A model generated the notes under the pieces. That model had not been told where the DNA came from and ran no database searches. It worked only from the letters and a program-made list of their open reading frames with translations. Position numbers and translations under genes: made by a program. A stretch of DNA of 64,000 nucleotides from Sweltsa coloradensis. Lineage: Eukaryota; Arthropoda; Insecta; Plecoptera; Chloroperlidae. The stretch covers positions 310,001 through 374,000 of the forward strand of contig JAMZAV010000365.1 in the NCBI GenBank assembly GCA_024449915.1, written 5' to 3'. This document shows, piece by piece, positions 33,618 to 44,663 of the stretch (positions are counted from its first letter, which is position 1; the number at the start of each line of letters is the position of its first letter).

Positions 33618-33838
33618 CCTTCCTGTTTAAGGACGGCCTAGGAGGCTAGGCCTAGGCCTAGGCTAACAGCAATATTGGCTAGGCCTACCTAGGGCCTACT
33701 AGAGCTAGCCTAGGCCTAGGTCCCAGTCTAGCCTTAGGTCCTATAGCCTAGGCTAGGCTAGGCCTAGGCCTAGGGCTCGCCACATGCGGCATAGGGCGCC
33801 ATTTTACAGACCCTAGGCCTAGGCCTAGGCCTAGGCTT
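33618..33838. repeat. Dense TAGGCCTA palindrome block
   Basis: Overlapping CTAGGCCTAGG words occupy much of about 220 bp, including a run at 33812-33834. The word is frequent throughout 2-34 kb but rare after 44 kb. Confidence 0.8.
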
Positions 33839-33928
33839 AGACCTCCCCAAACACACAGGGATTTTTGTCGAAATATGTATCATGTTAAACCGATGAGATA
33901 ATGTGTATTTTTGGGCAGTTTCACTTAC

Positions 33929-34021
33929 CACAATATGATTTTTGAAGCTCTCGATTTGGTTTGGTCGAGGCCAGGCGTCGCTGAATGGCACTGCACTCAA
34001 AACAATGGAACACCGTCAATT
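33929..34021 (-). other. Exon-like segment B with splice signals
   Basis: Paralogue of segment A: TTTCATTTTGCAG precedes and GTAAGTGAAACTGCC follows 93 bp. Here the frame LTVFHCFECSAIQRRLAS is open through the whole segment. Flanking intron-like sequence also matches segment A (GTTATAGCATTTCATTAATCTTG against GTTATAACTTAACATGTCATTAATCTTG). It may be a true exon, a pseudo-exon in a duplicated segment, or part of an unrecognised repeat. Confidence 0.35.
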
Positions 34022-34085
34022 CTGCAAAATGAAATTTAAAAAATCAAGATTAATGAAATGCTATAACAATACCAACGTCAACTAA

Positions 34086-34419
34086 TAAAACTGCATATAT
34101 TTACCATATAATATTTAAGAAAATCAGCTAAATGTAGCATAAATATTTAAAAAACAACAAATCCAAGATGGCTGACACAAAAGCGCACACGCCGCACAGC
34201 TGGTGCGAGAGGACGAGGTCGGCCGAGAGTCGACACCGATATATCGATCGATATTCGAATTTCGACCGCTACGATACCGAGGTAGCTAGACCGCCAAGTT
34301 TGAATATATATTAAGCAAAAAAGGTATGACAATATTAATTTTGTGTGTGTTTGAAAAATTATACTGACGATATCCAAGTTGACAGACGACGGTTGGTGCG
34401 TGAAGCAGCTGTGATTATA
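34086..34419. other. Unassigned with a CpG-containing patch
   Basis: Near 34162 CCAAGATGGCTGAC resembles a YY1-type start context and opens a 46-codon frame; 34180-34280 is richer in CpG than its surroundings. A promoter cannot be supported. Confidence 0.2.
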
Positions 34420-34749
34420 TTAAAAATCATTGTAATATAAAATAGACCTGTGAAAACACTCATGCATAAACAGAATTCAAATCACTTTTAATGACATGGC
34501 AGCTCTAAACAAAGATCTTGACTTAAACTATAATACTCTTACCACGTACAAATCCCTTAGACACGTATAATATTTAAACAAACAAACACAACTCAAACAC
34601 ACACACACTCACACAAATACACACACATACAAACACCCTCACACTGTAGACCTATCTGTATTTTGTAACTGTTACTATGTATGTTTTATTAAATTTGCAC
34701 TTGTGGATTATGTATTATCTGTTGCAAATAAAGGCTCAATAATAATAAT
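34420..34749 (+). other. Retroelement 3' tail-like sequence
   Basis: An ACAC-rich stretch (34580-34640) is followed by CTGTTGCAAATAAAGGCTCAATAATAATAA, a polyadenylation signal plus an (AAT)n tail. Copy B of the Helentron-like family is inserted directly after it. Confidence 0.4.
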
Positions 34750-36056
34750 TGGATGAGCGAAGCGAAGACTTCAATTTCACTGACCCCCCAAAAAATTTAG
34801 CTCGGGTGTTTTTTGTTTTTTTTTGTTTTTGTTTTTGTTTTGTTTTTTTGTTTTGTTTTTTTGTCTGTTTGTTCGCTCCACCGCCTGCTCGAATGGGATG
34901 AACCCAAATCAAGGAGGAAGGAATAATGTAAGGAGGCAGTGTGGCGTCGTCAAAACCATAGCCACTTTGAACGACAATGGTGGTCGGCGAAAGCCTCGAA
35001 CCCAAAGCAAGGTCGTCGGTATTATTAAAGCTCTTTGTCAAAGCTATGAACATTCCAAAACAAACAAAAACGCAGCACATCAACAAAAATTACATTTCAC
35101 CAATTTATTATTCTATCTCATTAATACAAGAGTTATTATCAACGTATTAAGTATAATACCAGCTGTTTCAGTGCCGCCATAGTAGTCGCCATATTGGTCA
35201 GCACCAACGAGAAGGAGTAAATACTGCGAAAAACTCTATGTTTTTGTAGCCGCCATATTGGTCAGCACCAACGAGAAGCAGCAAATACTGCGAAAAACTC
35301 GATCAGAGACGTTCAAAACGGCCACGTTCATTTGTACAGCCACAGATAGCGCATGCTGTCTCCTTACATTATTCATACCTCCTTGACCCAAATAGCTACC
35401 GGCCAAACGGCATATTATGCGATCTTGATGAATTTTGAGGGGACCTTCGAAATCTCTGAACTTAGAGGTGTATTGTTTTTGGGTACAATCGAAGAAATAT
35501 TTCTCATGAATATCGTACTTTTACGATTTTTTTCGATTTTTAGCGCGATATTTTCGTAACATTTGGGCCAATTCTGCCCAAACGGGTGGGGCTACAACGT
35601 TCATATTTCACATGGACATTAAGGTTATGGTGATGTATTGCTTTAGAAAGAAAAAGTTGAAAAAGTTAGCCAGAATCCATAGAAATATAGCTCTTAATAT
35701 AAGTTTTTTGATTTTATGTGCGATATTTTCGTGCCATTTGGGCCGATTCTGACCAAACGGGTGGGGCTACAACGTTCATTTTATACATGGACATTAAAGG
35801 TAAGGTGTTGTAGTACCTTATGAAAGAAAAAGTTGAAAAAGTTAGCCAGAATCCATAGAAATAAAGCTTTTAATATAAGTTTTTTACGATAAATAATACC
35901 AATTGACAAGAAACAATAGAAACTTGACAACAATCACCTACAATGCGTTGCGTAGGCAGCAAAACAAAGCACTTGCAAAAGGTAAGATATCCCACGCAAA
36001 CTAAAAACTTAAAAAAGCTCATCCATCAACGCGGCGGGACTTAAGCGTTTTCCTAG
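34750..36056 (+). mobile_element. Helentron-like element, family 1, copy B
   Basis: Begins TGGATGAGCGAAGCGAAG after T (34749) and ends AGCGTTTTCCTAG before T (36057). It has the same subterminal inverted repeat and hairpin as copy A and two 176-bp monomers (GCGATATTTTCG at 35544 and 35720). About 0.5 kb of foreign DNA (34886-35393) interrupts it between the T-rich tract and the phrase CGGCCAAACGGCAT. Confidence 0.75.
34886..35393. mobile_element. Unclassified insertion in copy B with inverted ends
   Basis: Near its ends, AATCAAGGAGG followed by AATAATGTAAGGAGG (34907-34942) is mirrored at 35358-35392. Inside is a tandem duplication of about 54 bp, GTAGYCGCCATATTGGTCAG through GCGAAAAACTC (35184-35236 and 35247-35300). 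No coding content recognised. Confidence 0.5.
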
Positions 36057-36540
36057 TAATATAGTAATATAATGTCTTTAAGAAGGGCATTAGGAGTTTG
36101 AATTTTGTCATGAGAGTCAAGTAGGGATTTAATGGGACACGCGTTCAAAACTTTAGTTAGACCAGAGGGGTGGAGTACGCAGAGGCAATAATAACTTTGG
36201 GCGGTGCAGTTTCGACTTTCTTTGGGCCGTGGTGGGCAAAGAATGCAATTTTAACATGGCTACGAGAGGCGAAGGAAGAATAAGAAGAAGAAATCACGTA
36301 TTTTCATCGCCTAAAAAGATTAAAAAATTTGTACGACGTACAATGTCAATATATTTGATAGCTTATGGTTCTTCCAGCAACATTGAAATACTTTTTGTCA
36401 GCCACAAAACGGTAGGTCTACTTCTAAAGCGTCGGTAAGTGGCCAGCTGGCATAGCCCTTTGACCTGCATTTACAGGGACCCAGCTTTTAATTGTTAAAA
36501 AAATGGAGTTTCTATTTTCATTGTTTCCTTGCTAAATTGT
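36057..36540. other. Unassigned between two Helentron-like copies
   Basis: A short frame at 36229-36438 is Arg/Lys-rich with no recognised family. Confidence 0.25.
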
Positions 36541-37110
36541 TGGATGAGCGAAGCGAAGACTTCAATTTTACTGACCCCCAAAAAATTTAGCTCGGGTGTT
36601 TTTTTTTTTTTTTTCTGTTTGTTCGCTCTCTACCGGGCAAACGGCATATCCGATCTTGATGAAAATTTGACAGGACCTTCGAAATCTCTGAACTTAGAGG
36701 TGTATTGTTTTTGGGTACAATCGAAGAAATATTTCTCATGAATATCGTACTTTTACGATTTTTTCGATTTTTTGTGCGATATTTTCGTGCCATTTGGGCC
36801 AATTCTGACCAAACGGGTGGGGCTATAACGTTCATATTGTACATGGACATTAAGGTTATGGTGATGTAGTACCTTTTGAAAGAAAAAGTTGGTAAAGTTA
36901 GCCAGAATCCATAGAAATAAAGCTTTTAATATAAGTTTTTTACGGTAAATAATAACAAATTGACAAAAAACAATAGAAACTTGACAACAATCACCTACAA
37001 TGCGTAGGCAGCAAAACAAAGCATTTGCAAAAGTAAAGATATCCCACGCAAACTAAAAACTTTAAAGAAAGCTCATCCATCAACGCGGCGGGACTTGAGC
37101 GTTTTCCTAG
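36541..37110 (+). mobile_element. Helentron-like element, family 1, copy C
   Basis: Starts TGGATGAGCGAAGCGAAG after T (36540), ends GAGCGTTTTCCTAG before T (37111), with only one 176-bp monomer (GCGATATTTTCG near 36775). At 570 bp it is the shortest complete copy and shows the minimal structure: 5' arm, T-tract, one monomer, GCTCATCC arm, hairpin, CTAG. Confidence 0.75.
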
Positions 37111-37317
37111 TTAACAACAACAGTATAAGAATGCATATTCGATTAGTTTGAACTGCTTAAATGTAATGCAGCTTTGAGAAATGTTTAATGAAATTCATCC
37201 TTTTAACATGTGTTTAAATGGCGCCAACGAAATTTTTGCCCACCAGTCGACCATGAAAGTCGGTGTGAAGTCATCTGAAACTGTCTTATATGAAAGGAGA
37301 AATTAAGGGAATATAGT

Positions 37318-37400
37318 TAGTGCAGAAAAGAGCTGCAAGAATAATTTCTAAAGAATTCTCAAATGTAGCTAGGACCTATGGAAATATGTATCGGGTATTT
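37318..37400 (+). pseudogene. Tiny RT remnant
   Basis: Reads VQKRAARIISKEFSN, matching the L-Q-K-R-A-x-R-I-I motif after the RT domain of Jockey/CR1-like elements. Too short to classify. Confidence 0.4.
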
Positions 37401-37672
37401 ACTTCCAAAGGTTTGTCCTGACTAGGGGTAGGGGAAGGGGATAGATGAGGCTACGCGTCATTGAGGAGGCATGATGGGCCCACTGTGAGGCAAGGCGAGG
37501 GCACGGTAAGAGAAAATGAGAGAAATGGGAACACGAGGGGGAAAAAGGAAGAAATAGGGGACGAGTGGGGATTCAGGAGGAAGAACTACGAATCTGGAAG
37601 AAGTAAATGTAAGAAAAGTAAAAGAACAATTTGCCACCGACCAATGGGCAACATCAGAAGGCAACATCAACC

Positions 37673-37696
37673 ATTATTATTATTATTATTATTATT
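37673..37696. repeat. (ATT)8 at the 5' border of the RT relic
   Basis: Perfect ATT repeat directly before the first RT codons. Confidence 0.9.
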
Positions 37697-38945
37697 CCAG
37701 AAGGGCAAAAGCACAAGTGATTTGCTTATCAAGTTCTCAGATTTTGTTAACACGAAATTAAATGATAACATGCATGTAGTAGCTTTATTTATTGATTTTT
37801 CTAAAGCGTTCGATACGTTGAACCACAGTAAGTTATTAAAAATGCTTGAAAATGTTGGTATAAGAGGCCAAATTTTAAAGTGGTTTTCCAGTTTCTTAAC
37901 AGATAGGAAACTTTTGGTCAAAATAGGGGAGTGTTTCAGTAAAGAAAGAGAGATTGTGACTGGAGTTCCGCAAGGCTCCATATTAGGGCCGTTATTGTAT
38001 CTCATTTATGTAAATAATATGACTAAGTGTATGAAAAATTGTACCGTTTTTATGTATGCTGATGACACTGTCCTGTTGTTTGCCCACAAGATCTTATCTA
38101 CTGCGGAATTAAAGCTACAGCAGGATTTCACGCAATTATTAATGTGGACTCACGATAATAATTTAATAATTAATGCGGGCAAAACCAAGATATTACATAT
38201 TTGTTCCCCTCTGAACCATAACCGGCAGCAACCTCTTCAAATATTATTTCACTCTTATGAGTGCCTACATGGTATGGTAGATGGAAATAACTGTTTAAAC
38301 TGTGATGTATTTATTGAGAGTGTTGATAGTCACGTGTATTTAGGTATCACAATTGATAGATTTTTGTCATGGAGGCCTCACATTGTATCCTTGTGTAAAC
38401 GCCTAAGATCTTGTGCATTTCAGTTATTTAAGTTAAAAATGGTGTTACCTTTCAAACTTTTACGGTCTGTGTACATTGCTATAGCTGAATCTATTATTTC
38501 ATATGGTTTTGTTGGCCTGGGGCTCTGCTTCGCTCTCTCACGTGAATTTAATATCAAACCTTCAAAATGCAATGATTAAAACAATTACACCATGCTTTTT
38601 ACAAAACAATGTGAACTACAATAGTATAGCCATGAAGTTTAAATTTTGTAATGTACTACCTTTATCATACCTGTACATGTATAAATTCATTTTAAAATTT
38701 TACTTTAATAGAATGTATAATGTTCCGTACGATGGTAGGGGGGTCACGAGGTGGAGAACAAGAGGAAATTACATTTTACCACAGTTTAACAACAAATATG
38801 GAAAAAGAACAATTTTTTACTTAACACCTGCAATATTTAATAGCCTTCCCGTTCATCTACGAAATTTAGATAAAATATCAGCCATAAAATCAGAAATTAA
38901 AGGTCATTATCTTGAAACTATGCGCATAGATGACGTCAGTTGCTG
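37697..38945 (+). pseudogene. Non-LTR retrotransposon RT, longest relic in the window
   Basis: RT domain from QKGKSTSDLLIKFSDF, then VALFIDFSKAFDTLNH (first catalytic Asp), TGVPQGSILGPLLYLIYVNN, and FMYADDTVLLF (Y-A-D-D). Thumb-region K-T-K-I-L, YLGITIDRFLSW, and after a frameshift at about 38505 the C-terminal part TRGNYILPQFNN, YGKRTIFYLTPAIFNSLP, to a stop at 38944. It is 5'-truncated: the 70 or so codons that extend the open frame upstream to 37461 belong to flanking DNA. The 3' UTR ends AATAAATTGAAAAGAAAA and an (ATT)n tail. Jockey/CR1-like by motif style. One frameshift only, so it is a fairly young copy. Confidence 0.85.
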
Positions 38946-39242
38946 ACCACTACCCCTACCATGGCGCAACATTTTATAATTGTTTGAGTTCAGTTAAATT
39001 GAGTATTATTGTATTGTTCATTCTTGACGTTTGTTATTTTCTTGTTCCTTATTATTTAATTTAATCATTTATGGAGTTCCTAGTAAGTTTTTATGTATTG
39101 CTATTGTAATAACTCACACTTATCGCAGATATTTCATGTATTTTTGTATTTATTTAAACCACAGACAAGCCTTTTCATAAGGCTTTGTGGAAAGAAGCTT
39201 ATTCCATTTTGTACATGATGTTATAAATAAATTGAAAAGAAA

Positions 39243-40105
<863 letters not shown>

Positions 40106-40107
40106 TT

Positions 40108-40832
40108 CAATTCAATCAATCCATCATAATGCATTTTATTCCTGCAAATATACATTACATCAGATTAGTAAACAATACAATAAAAACATGAACCGAGAAA
40201 AATTGTGCGGGCTGTCAAAAATAATACACATAACATTTTTATGCGGAAACTGATAGATGTAACAAAAAATAACAACTTAAAAATATGCAGAAACTCGTAT
40301 ATATATATATAACAATAAGTAATAGACATAGTGCTCACAAATATATTAATACATAGAAATTAAACACAATACACAAGGCATAAACAATTGTTTTTAAAAG
40401 TCAATTAATAATTAATGGGGTTCACAACTTTAAGACATTCATAAATTCTCGAACAGTGCAATGTGATTCCGGTTAACTCATCCATTTTTTCAACGAATAT
40501 TTACATTTTCTGATTGCCAGGGGTATCTGATTGAAAAAATATGGTCCAAGATAATCTACATGTCTTTGCCCAATAAGTTTAAGTTTTTTAGGGACACATA
40601 CAGTGTATTTATAGGTATTTATATTGTAAAATCTGGTATTTTGTAATAGCTGTTTGTTAATTGCACTGTACATATTAAAATAATTGAAGGTGTGAATCAT
40701 ACTGTGTTTGAAAAATATCTTGTAGATATCCGGCATTTTATTTAGTTCTAAGGTTAATTTAGAAGAGTACCATTTAGGCTTACATAGAACAACCTTTAGA
40801 AGTACCCTCTGAATAATTATAAGCGGGTTCAG
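40108..40832 (-). pseudogene. Non-LTR RT C-terminal fragment, minus strand
   Basis: From 40832 down: LNPLIIIQRVLLKVVLCKPK, then the open stretch 40473-40736 with MPDIYKIFFKHSMIH, LLQNTRFYN, QRHVDYLGPYFFNQIPLAIR and a short K-W tail. This resembles the region after the RT in Jockey-type elements. The 3' UTR runs to GGAATAAAATGC and a TTGATTGAATTGAA tail near 40108-40125. Confidence 0.75.
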
Positions 40833-41257
40833 ATGCGTTTATGCGTAGGTGCGTAGATGGCCCTGATAAACTCGTTACTTTCAATACCGAAATGATGGTT
40901 GGTGGAGGTGCCGGGTCTGTGTTTAACAAGTAACACCCGGACAATTTTCAGCACCTTCTGGATAGTCTGTACCGTTTAAAGTAAAACATCTAAGACTAAA
41001 GATTTCGAATAATCTTGACGTGGTTTGCCACAGTCCAACAAGCGATCGCTCGCATCCTTGGCTCGACCACAACCGAACACGACCGGTAATACACAACATT
41101 GTTAGGGTAATGAACATACCCAAATTACTTGTTTCAGGTGTACATTGAAAGTTAAATAAGGAATATCAATAGAAGTATTTGACATGACTGTAAAACATGT
41201 TTGCATCGGTTTTGAAAGAGACTGTACAATGTAAATATAATAAAACAATAAAAATAA
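40833..41257. other. Unassigned, one 17-bp tRNA-3'-end-like motif
   Basis: Nothing else recognised apart from the motif listed separately at 40901. Confidence 0.3.
40901..40917 (+). repeat. GGTGGAGGTGCCGGGTC motif
   Basis: One of at least ten good copies. Preceded by GAAATGATGGTT and followed by TGTGTTTAAC, exactly as at 43527. Its reverse complement preceded by T reads like a tRNA 3' end with CCA. Confidence 0.8.
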
Positions 41258-41388
41258 TTATTGATCCATAGCGATTGTCGTAAGTTTTCTCCGACTAGGA
41301 TTCGAACTCAGAACTAAGAGCAGGAGGTTCTGGGTTCAAATCCCAGTTGAGGCAGAATTTCACGACAATTGCTAACAATCAATAACTA
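41258..41388. repeat. Inverted pair of tRNA-like T-arm units
   Basis: Minus-strand TCTGAGTTCGAATCCTAG and plus-strand TCTGGGTTCAAATCCCAG lie about 10 bases apart in opposite directions. Their flanks also mirror (GCGATTGTCGTAAGTT against CACGACAATTGC, and TTATTGATC against CAATCAATAA). It is a fold-back built of two tRNA-derived units. Confidence 0.65.
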
Positions 41389-43526
41389 TATCCTTAAAGC
41401 GGACAATAGTACTTTTTGTGCATTAATACAGGGCCAATAACATTTTTGGGGTGCAAAATCAAAATCGAATTATTCATTCAAATATTATTCAGAATTTTGA
41501 TTAATTAATCGATTCGAAATATGTTATGTTATTTGAATTGTTTTTATTGTGTGTTCCCTGGCGCTGAGATGTGCGAACTGAAAGGTCAGTGGGTGGGGTG
41601 GGGTGGGTGCGTGCGTCTCCCATCTGTGCTGGACCGGCCCCGAGCTTGGGGCGCGCAGTTGGCTGGGTTACTCTGTGCGAGCTAGTTCGAGCGTCCCGAG
41701 CACTCACGAACCCTCACGGAGACACGCGACTGACACCGTGGCATCGCTCGTTCAACGCAGCCGTTACAACGTGGGACGAATTGAAGAAGGGTAAGACATT
41801 CTTTATAGTAACTAGCACTTAATTAGGATAAATTAAAATCTAGCCCTATGCGAACATTATTTTTTTTTTAAATATGACCATAATTAATAAAGTATTGACT
41901 ACATTATTGTTTTATTACATAATTTGTTTGCTGTCTTAATTTACAATAATTTTTTTAATAATTCTTACTTTGGCTTCTCTTAATTGTTTATATTGTGTCG
42001 ACGTTGTTTGTGTGATCAAACCCCTGCCTTGCTGTTACATTTAGCATCCCCTCCAGATTCTCCTGTCCTGAAAATATATTCCTTGCATTTACATTTAAAC
42101 ATTTATTTCATTTCATTTATCCCCAGTAGGGTCAAACTTTTACGACAATTGCTGTCAATAAATTTATTTTTATTTATACATACCGATTTTCTGTTATTTC
42201 ACTTGCTTTTCTGGCTATTGTTTGGTTTTGCATTAAACATGTTGTTTAAAATGTCAAGTTCTCTACAAACTCATTGGGATGTCATAACCGATGTTGAAAT
42301 AATATTGGTCCGAACCGGATACTTTGTAGTGTTGTTAACCTTTGTATTGCACTCACTAATATCTCAATACAAAGCTATTGTATACCGACAATTTCTATGT
42401 ATTAACTAAAACAAGGTGGTTTTTGTATTTAAGACGATTCGAAATACGACCGCTAGGCCACCAAATGCGCTTAGCAAATTTCACAATTCATTTATAATAA
42501 TTTTAGAGACTATTTTTTGTATTCAAATCCATAAACGAGCTGAATGAATGTGATGCTTATTGAATATGATTAATTAGTACTTTAACACATTAGCATTTCA
42601 CGATCTTATACCTCTTTATCTGATGAATGATAATCGACATCTAACTTATAATACAGTATCGTTAAATCTTCGAGCCAATAAGTTAGTACAGAGTCCTGTC
42701 CGTCAAAGCCTGATTCAATACCTCGCGAAACTAAGCTTTCCAGTCTTGAATGTGATACTCTTATTGCCGGTTCAGCCTACGATATTCATTATTCGAAAGG
42801 GTTCATTACTGTCACGGTTAAATTGATTATACTCTTGATAAATGATTCCGCGAAGGGTGCGGTCTTTACACTGGGGTGGTTGGCGTAGAAGGTCAGGAGA
42901 TGCCTATCAGAAGTGGACAGAGCTTTGAAAGAAACGAGACTTTTATCAAGCTGGTATTTGCTTGAAAGTTACGATAAAACTATCCAGGAAACTTGACGGT
43001 TGTGATGCTTACTTCACATAAGAGTGACTGAAACTCGATGCTCGTGCTCTTGTTGCGAACCTTGAAGAGACGTTGAATAAAAAAGTATTGAATAAAACCC
43101 TTGAATTCAAGGCATTGAAGGAAAATGTGGCCTGAATCATGATTATAAGAAATAAGTTGGTGGTATTGTCAAATATCCTCTGGAACTAGTATACAAACTT
43201 AGGCGATCCACGTTAACATACTCACTATAACCTAAATGAGGATACACTCACACTGTATTTAAGACTATTAAAATAAAGTCATTAGTAATTAATCTCATGT
43301 TGATTTATAGCAAATTCTCCATTTAAAAGATTTGTTACAATAACATTTACTGTATTGATAACAAAATTACGTATCCTGTCGAATATCAATATCATAGATT
43401 GGATACACTAAATTGTATATTTAATTTTCTTATAGTTTAATAGTATTTTGTTATTTTTGGTGCTACGTTTTGTATCTATTTGGTTTCTATTCTATTTATT
43501 TATCATTAACAACGAAATGATGGTTT
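41389..43526. other. Unassigned 2 kb
   Basis: A GT-rich then GC-rich patch (41560-41790) and a hydrophobic open frame of 141 codons (41984-42409) with no recognisable signature. I would not call a gene. Confidence 0.25.
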
Positions 43527-43543
43527 GGTGGAGGTGCCGGGTC
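43527..43543 (+). repeat. GGTGGAGGTGCCGGGTC motif
   Basis: Same motif and same two-sided context as at 40901, so these two share about 37 bp. Confidence 0.8.
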
Positions 43544-44406
43544 TGTGTTTAACGTGAAATACATAGATATATTTGCTGAAAAAAAAATCGAATTGAATAT
43601 AAATCAGTTAAAACCTTATAGTTCGCCACGACGAAGCACCTATGAGTGAAGAAGTTACCAGCACCTCAACTTTTATGCCTCGGAAATATTTTCTTCCCTG
43701 CGTTAACAAACTTCATGACGAGCAGCCAACTGTTGTATTTATTGTAACCTTCTACCCCCAACCTTAGGTGTCTCTCAGTGCATTATTACAAAGGAAATGA
43801 AACAATTTTTCTGTATGTAAGCAGCAAATTAATCTTTTTTTATGCTTTACTTAATTCTTAATGCTTTATTAAGTTGATGTGAACGACACTTTAATTCCAT
43901 AACCATTAATCCAAGACCCAACGTAATAAAATAAATCACAAAAGCAGCAAAAGTAGTGTAAATTCAAGGAAAATTAGGTAGCTCCAAATCGTTACAATTT
44001 GCATCAACCGTTGACAAATGCATATATTTGGAAAAGTTCACGAAAACCCTTTTGCTAAAATCTCGTCTTTCTTCGTAAAACATCGTTGGTAGGTCTAGTT
44101 CTCTTACAATCTCTGGTAACTAACCCATGACGCACTCTTCTTATTACGAGGTTCGTGTTTCAGTCTCTGCGCACGACAGAGCTAGCGACGACCAAGACTT
44201 AGACCTGTTATGAGCTTTCTATGGCGGCCCGACTCACTGGCGTAAGAAACTATTAGGCGCTTTTTACTAAAGAATGCGAAAAGCGAAACGTCTGCAGTTT
44301 GTTTTTAACGATTTGACGTAGCTGAAATCCTGACTGTGCAAAAACGGCCACAAACTGTGACAAACGACTTTGTTCGGTGATCTTATGTGCGTGGTTTGCA
44401 CTGCTG
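43544..44406. other. Unassigned
   Basis: No gene recognised. Confidence 0.25.
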
Positions 44407-44663
44407 GATTCTGAGGTCGCGTACTGCGCGGCAAACAAGAACTAGAACTAGATTTAGGACTAGATCTAGAAGTAGAAACTTGAACCACTTATCCTGATTC
44501 TGAGGTCGCGTACTGCGCGGCAAGAACTAGAACTAGATTTAGGACTAGATCTAGAAGTAGAAACTTGAACCACTTATCCTGATTCTGAGGCCGCGTACTG
44601 CGCGGCAAGAACTAGAACTAGATTTAGAAGTAGATCTAGAAGTAGAAACTTGAACCACTGCTT
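44407..44663. repeat. Tandem repeat, 3 units of 85-89 bp
   Basis: Units start GATTCTGAGGTCGCGTACTG at 44407, 44496 and 44581 and contain nested AACTAGA/TAGATCTAGA words. Unit 1 has a 4-base insertion; unit 3 diverges at its end. Confidence 0.9.

Noticed and set aside
34823..35182. 119-codon open frame with a hydrophobic start like a signal peptide
   Set aside because: The Phe/Leu stretch is the TTTTG-rich tract of the Helentron-like element running into an unrelated insertion.
37461..37696. N-terminal 70-odd codons of the 372-codon open frame
   Set aside because: They precede the (ATT)8 junction where the truncated RT begins, have no RT similarity, and the frame is open by chance; I start the RT relic at 37697.
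41984..42409. 141-codon hydrophobic open frame resembling a membrane protein
   Set aside because: AT-rich DNA gives Leu/Phe/Ile-rich frames by chance; no conserved motif, no splice or promoter support.
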